This document shows, in pieces, positions 22,501 to 22,526 of a stretch of 22,526 nucleotides of DNA. The notes under the pieces are model-generated. The model did no database searches and was not told the DNA's origin. It was given only the letters and a program-made list of their open reading frames with translations. The translations under genes were made by a program, and so were the position numbers. Numbering within the stretch: position 1 is the stretch's first letter; the number at the start of each line of letters is the position of its first letter. The stretch is from NCBI GenBank assembly GCA_946479725.1, contig CAMLHB010000020.1:1-22526 (forward strand), in the 5' to 3' direction. Origin of the DNA: an uncultured Actinomycetes bacterium. GTDB lineage: Bacteria > Actinomycetota > Thermoleophilia > Solirubrobacterales > 70-9.

Positions 22501-22526
22501 ATCGAGCCGTATTCGACCTTGGCGGT
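19503..22526 (-). CDS. secreted repeat protein with 14 CPxxxxC repeats (5' end outside window)
   Basis: The frame is open to the last base, beginning TAKVEYGSIVNPEATPL, so the true start lies beyond the window; a TTG at 22430 only looks like a start. About 1007 residues are visible. The N-terminal ~320 residues are beta-rich. A Gly/Ser linker (GGGSGGGGGSSGGG) and a Pro-rich hinge follow. The rest is 14 tandem repeats of ~45 residues, each with the pattern SCPTxSxCVAVDxxGxxxxSTDPTGGxxxW. Two Cys per repeat suggest disulfides and hence export. Fourteen units would fit two seven-bladed beta-propellers. No sorting signal is visible at the end. It probably works at the cell surface; the ligand is unknown. 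Confidence 0.8.
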   Translation of the reverse strand, partial: TAKVEYGSIVNPEATPLAPGFKVIGSAADPEALAVRRGSRYRPGQVLLSGPTTALPSGLVARITSIDHRHGADLLHLRPVPVTEAVPVIDTGGAVATADQASTSALLGIKVENDITRACGLSGEAKLAPVVRLDGLAVDADINANPWSGGPKADLVVSSNWTFGFKLKTTGGVHCKKELAAPEVPFAIPVGPVLVPAYVALPVTAKVNLTESSDVTVTYSWKSEVGMRTRRAGPLLIPAPVFTVSRPSANFAGSNTLTASVEGDVDLEAGVGARNVADVSMKAGTALEAALQPGRCYLDWKLGSFAAGGKVGPVSIGTPDFSAFTHRIWSGCGKGGGSGGGGGSSGGGTSLPNPGPTVPPVESGGGLGSVLDWGAPHQVYDHPPYTQTGFPEGVSCPTPAFCAAVDVYGNAIVSADPSGGAGTWSTTRISFSSLRSISCPSASFCFAAGGGPMATSTNPDGGAGAWHRFQLMNVASYVESVSCASANLCVAVGNAGDILSSTEPSGGEGAWHHVDLGSQSLVAVSCPTASLCVATDLDGDAFVSTNPTGPASSWQPVHLGGQLTEVDCPSASLCVIADQGGRAIASTSPTSPASWFAKTVGGGDPNIFATNLSCPSVSRCYLTNSHDQVLTTSEPGNPAGAWTAAEGIGGDTPEDLDCPTASFCVALDAQLGRIMAAGDPLGGADAWSALKETGYTPLTDLSCPTTGRCVAVSAGGDAIWTSNPAGSWNLVAGVDPPEEALTSLTGVSCPTLSLCVAVDEGGHVLTSTDPTGGAGTWTKTPLREYERLNAISCPSASLCVAVSGDGTMWSSTDPTGGEAAWSPSFVGDVYITDVSCPTDSFCVAVDNRGEALVSSAPAAVVPGWKRFRVDARDYGSNEVLLPEPLSAVSCPTASFCAAVGEFTGLVTSADPAGGTQAWTTISLFPPTEEFNQFEDVACPSPSLCAAVGGGEGDAVWSSTTPTADPSAWLFADLNRDIPFGYLQDISCPTPSYCVALSAGGHVFVGTG
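19520..21360 (-). repeat. 14 tandem ~135-base coding repeats
   Basis: Repeats within the secreted protein gene, each encoding [S/D/A]CPxxSxC. The DNA copies have diverged at most wobble positions, so the array is old and not a recent slippage product. Confidence 0.75.

Overview
The window is very GC-rich, densely coded DNA. A high-GC actinobacterium fits best, probably of the Thermoleophilia/Solirubrobacterales type. This is inferred from the lipB/lipA locus, a long acidic protein beginning MSILDDAIREHLELKR, secreted beta-helix and CPxxxxC-repeat proteins, and tRNAs without an encoded CCA. No taxonomic marker was searched.

Layout. (1) 1-3955 is core chromosome: the 3' end of lipB, a secreted beta-helix protein, lipA, tRNA-Ala(TGC) and a divergent acidic protein. 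(2) tRNA-Ala(CGC) at 3956-4028 is an integration site. The 43 bases from its anticodon loop to just past its 3' end recur exactly at 13960-14002 and 15747-15789. This marks two tandem integrated segments, about 10 kb and 1.8 kb. (3) Segment 1 holds three gene groups. A rightward five-gene operon (4282-9074) encodes an IrrE-type metallopeptidase fused to a macro domain, a P-loop kinase fused to a PurZ-like adenylosuccinate synthetase, a DUF7002/ADP-ribosyltransferase-like protein, a deoxynucleoside kinase and a HEPN-like protein. A convergent leftward operon (11839-9169) encodes a ubiquitin-like protein, E2, JAMM peptidase and E1. A divergent rightward group (11970-13653) encodes an XRE regulator, a second IrrE-type metallopeptidase and a small unknown protein. 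(4) Segment 2 is decayed: a frameshifted 3' fragment of a tyrosine recombinase, a PIN toxin with its probable antitoxin, and a DUF2293 fragment. (5) From 15790 rightwards come a 1215-residue helical/TPR plus metallo-beta-lactamase protein and a secreted protein with 14 CPxxxxC repeats that runs off the window.

How the genes may work together (inference). Segment 1 looks like a defence or conflict island. The leftward operon has the full parts list of a bacterial ubiquitin-like conjugation system of the Bil/Bub antiviral type. Its promoter (TTGACA-17-TATGGT) lies within inverted repeats suited to the divergent XRE regulator, which the adjacent IrrE peptidase could inactivate, as in ImmR/ImmA switches. 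The rightward operon combines a writer-like ADP-ribosyltransferase fold, an eraser-like macro domain, two nucleotide/nucleoside kinases, a PurA paralogue with the catalytic Asp replaced by Ser (as I recall for phage PurZ) and a HEPN RNase motif. I do not recognise this five-gene set as a described system, and it is the main candidate for something new.
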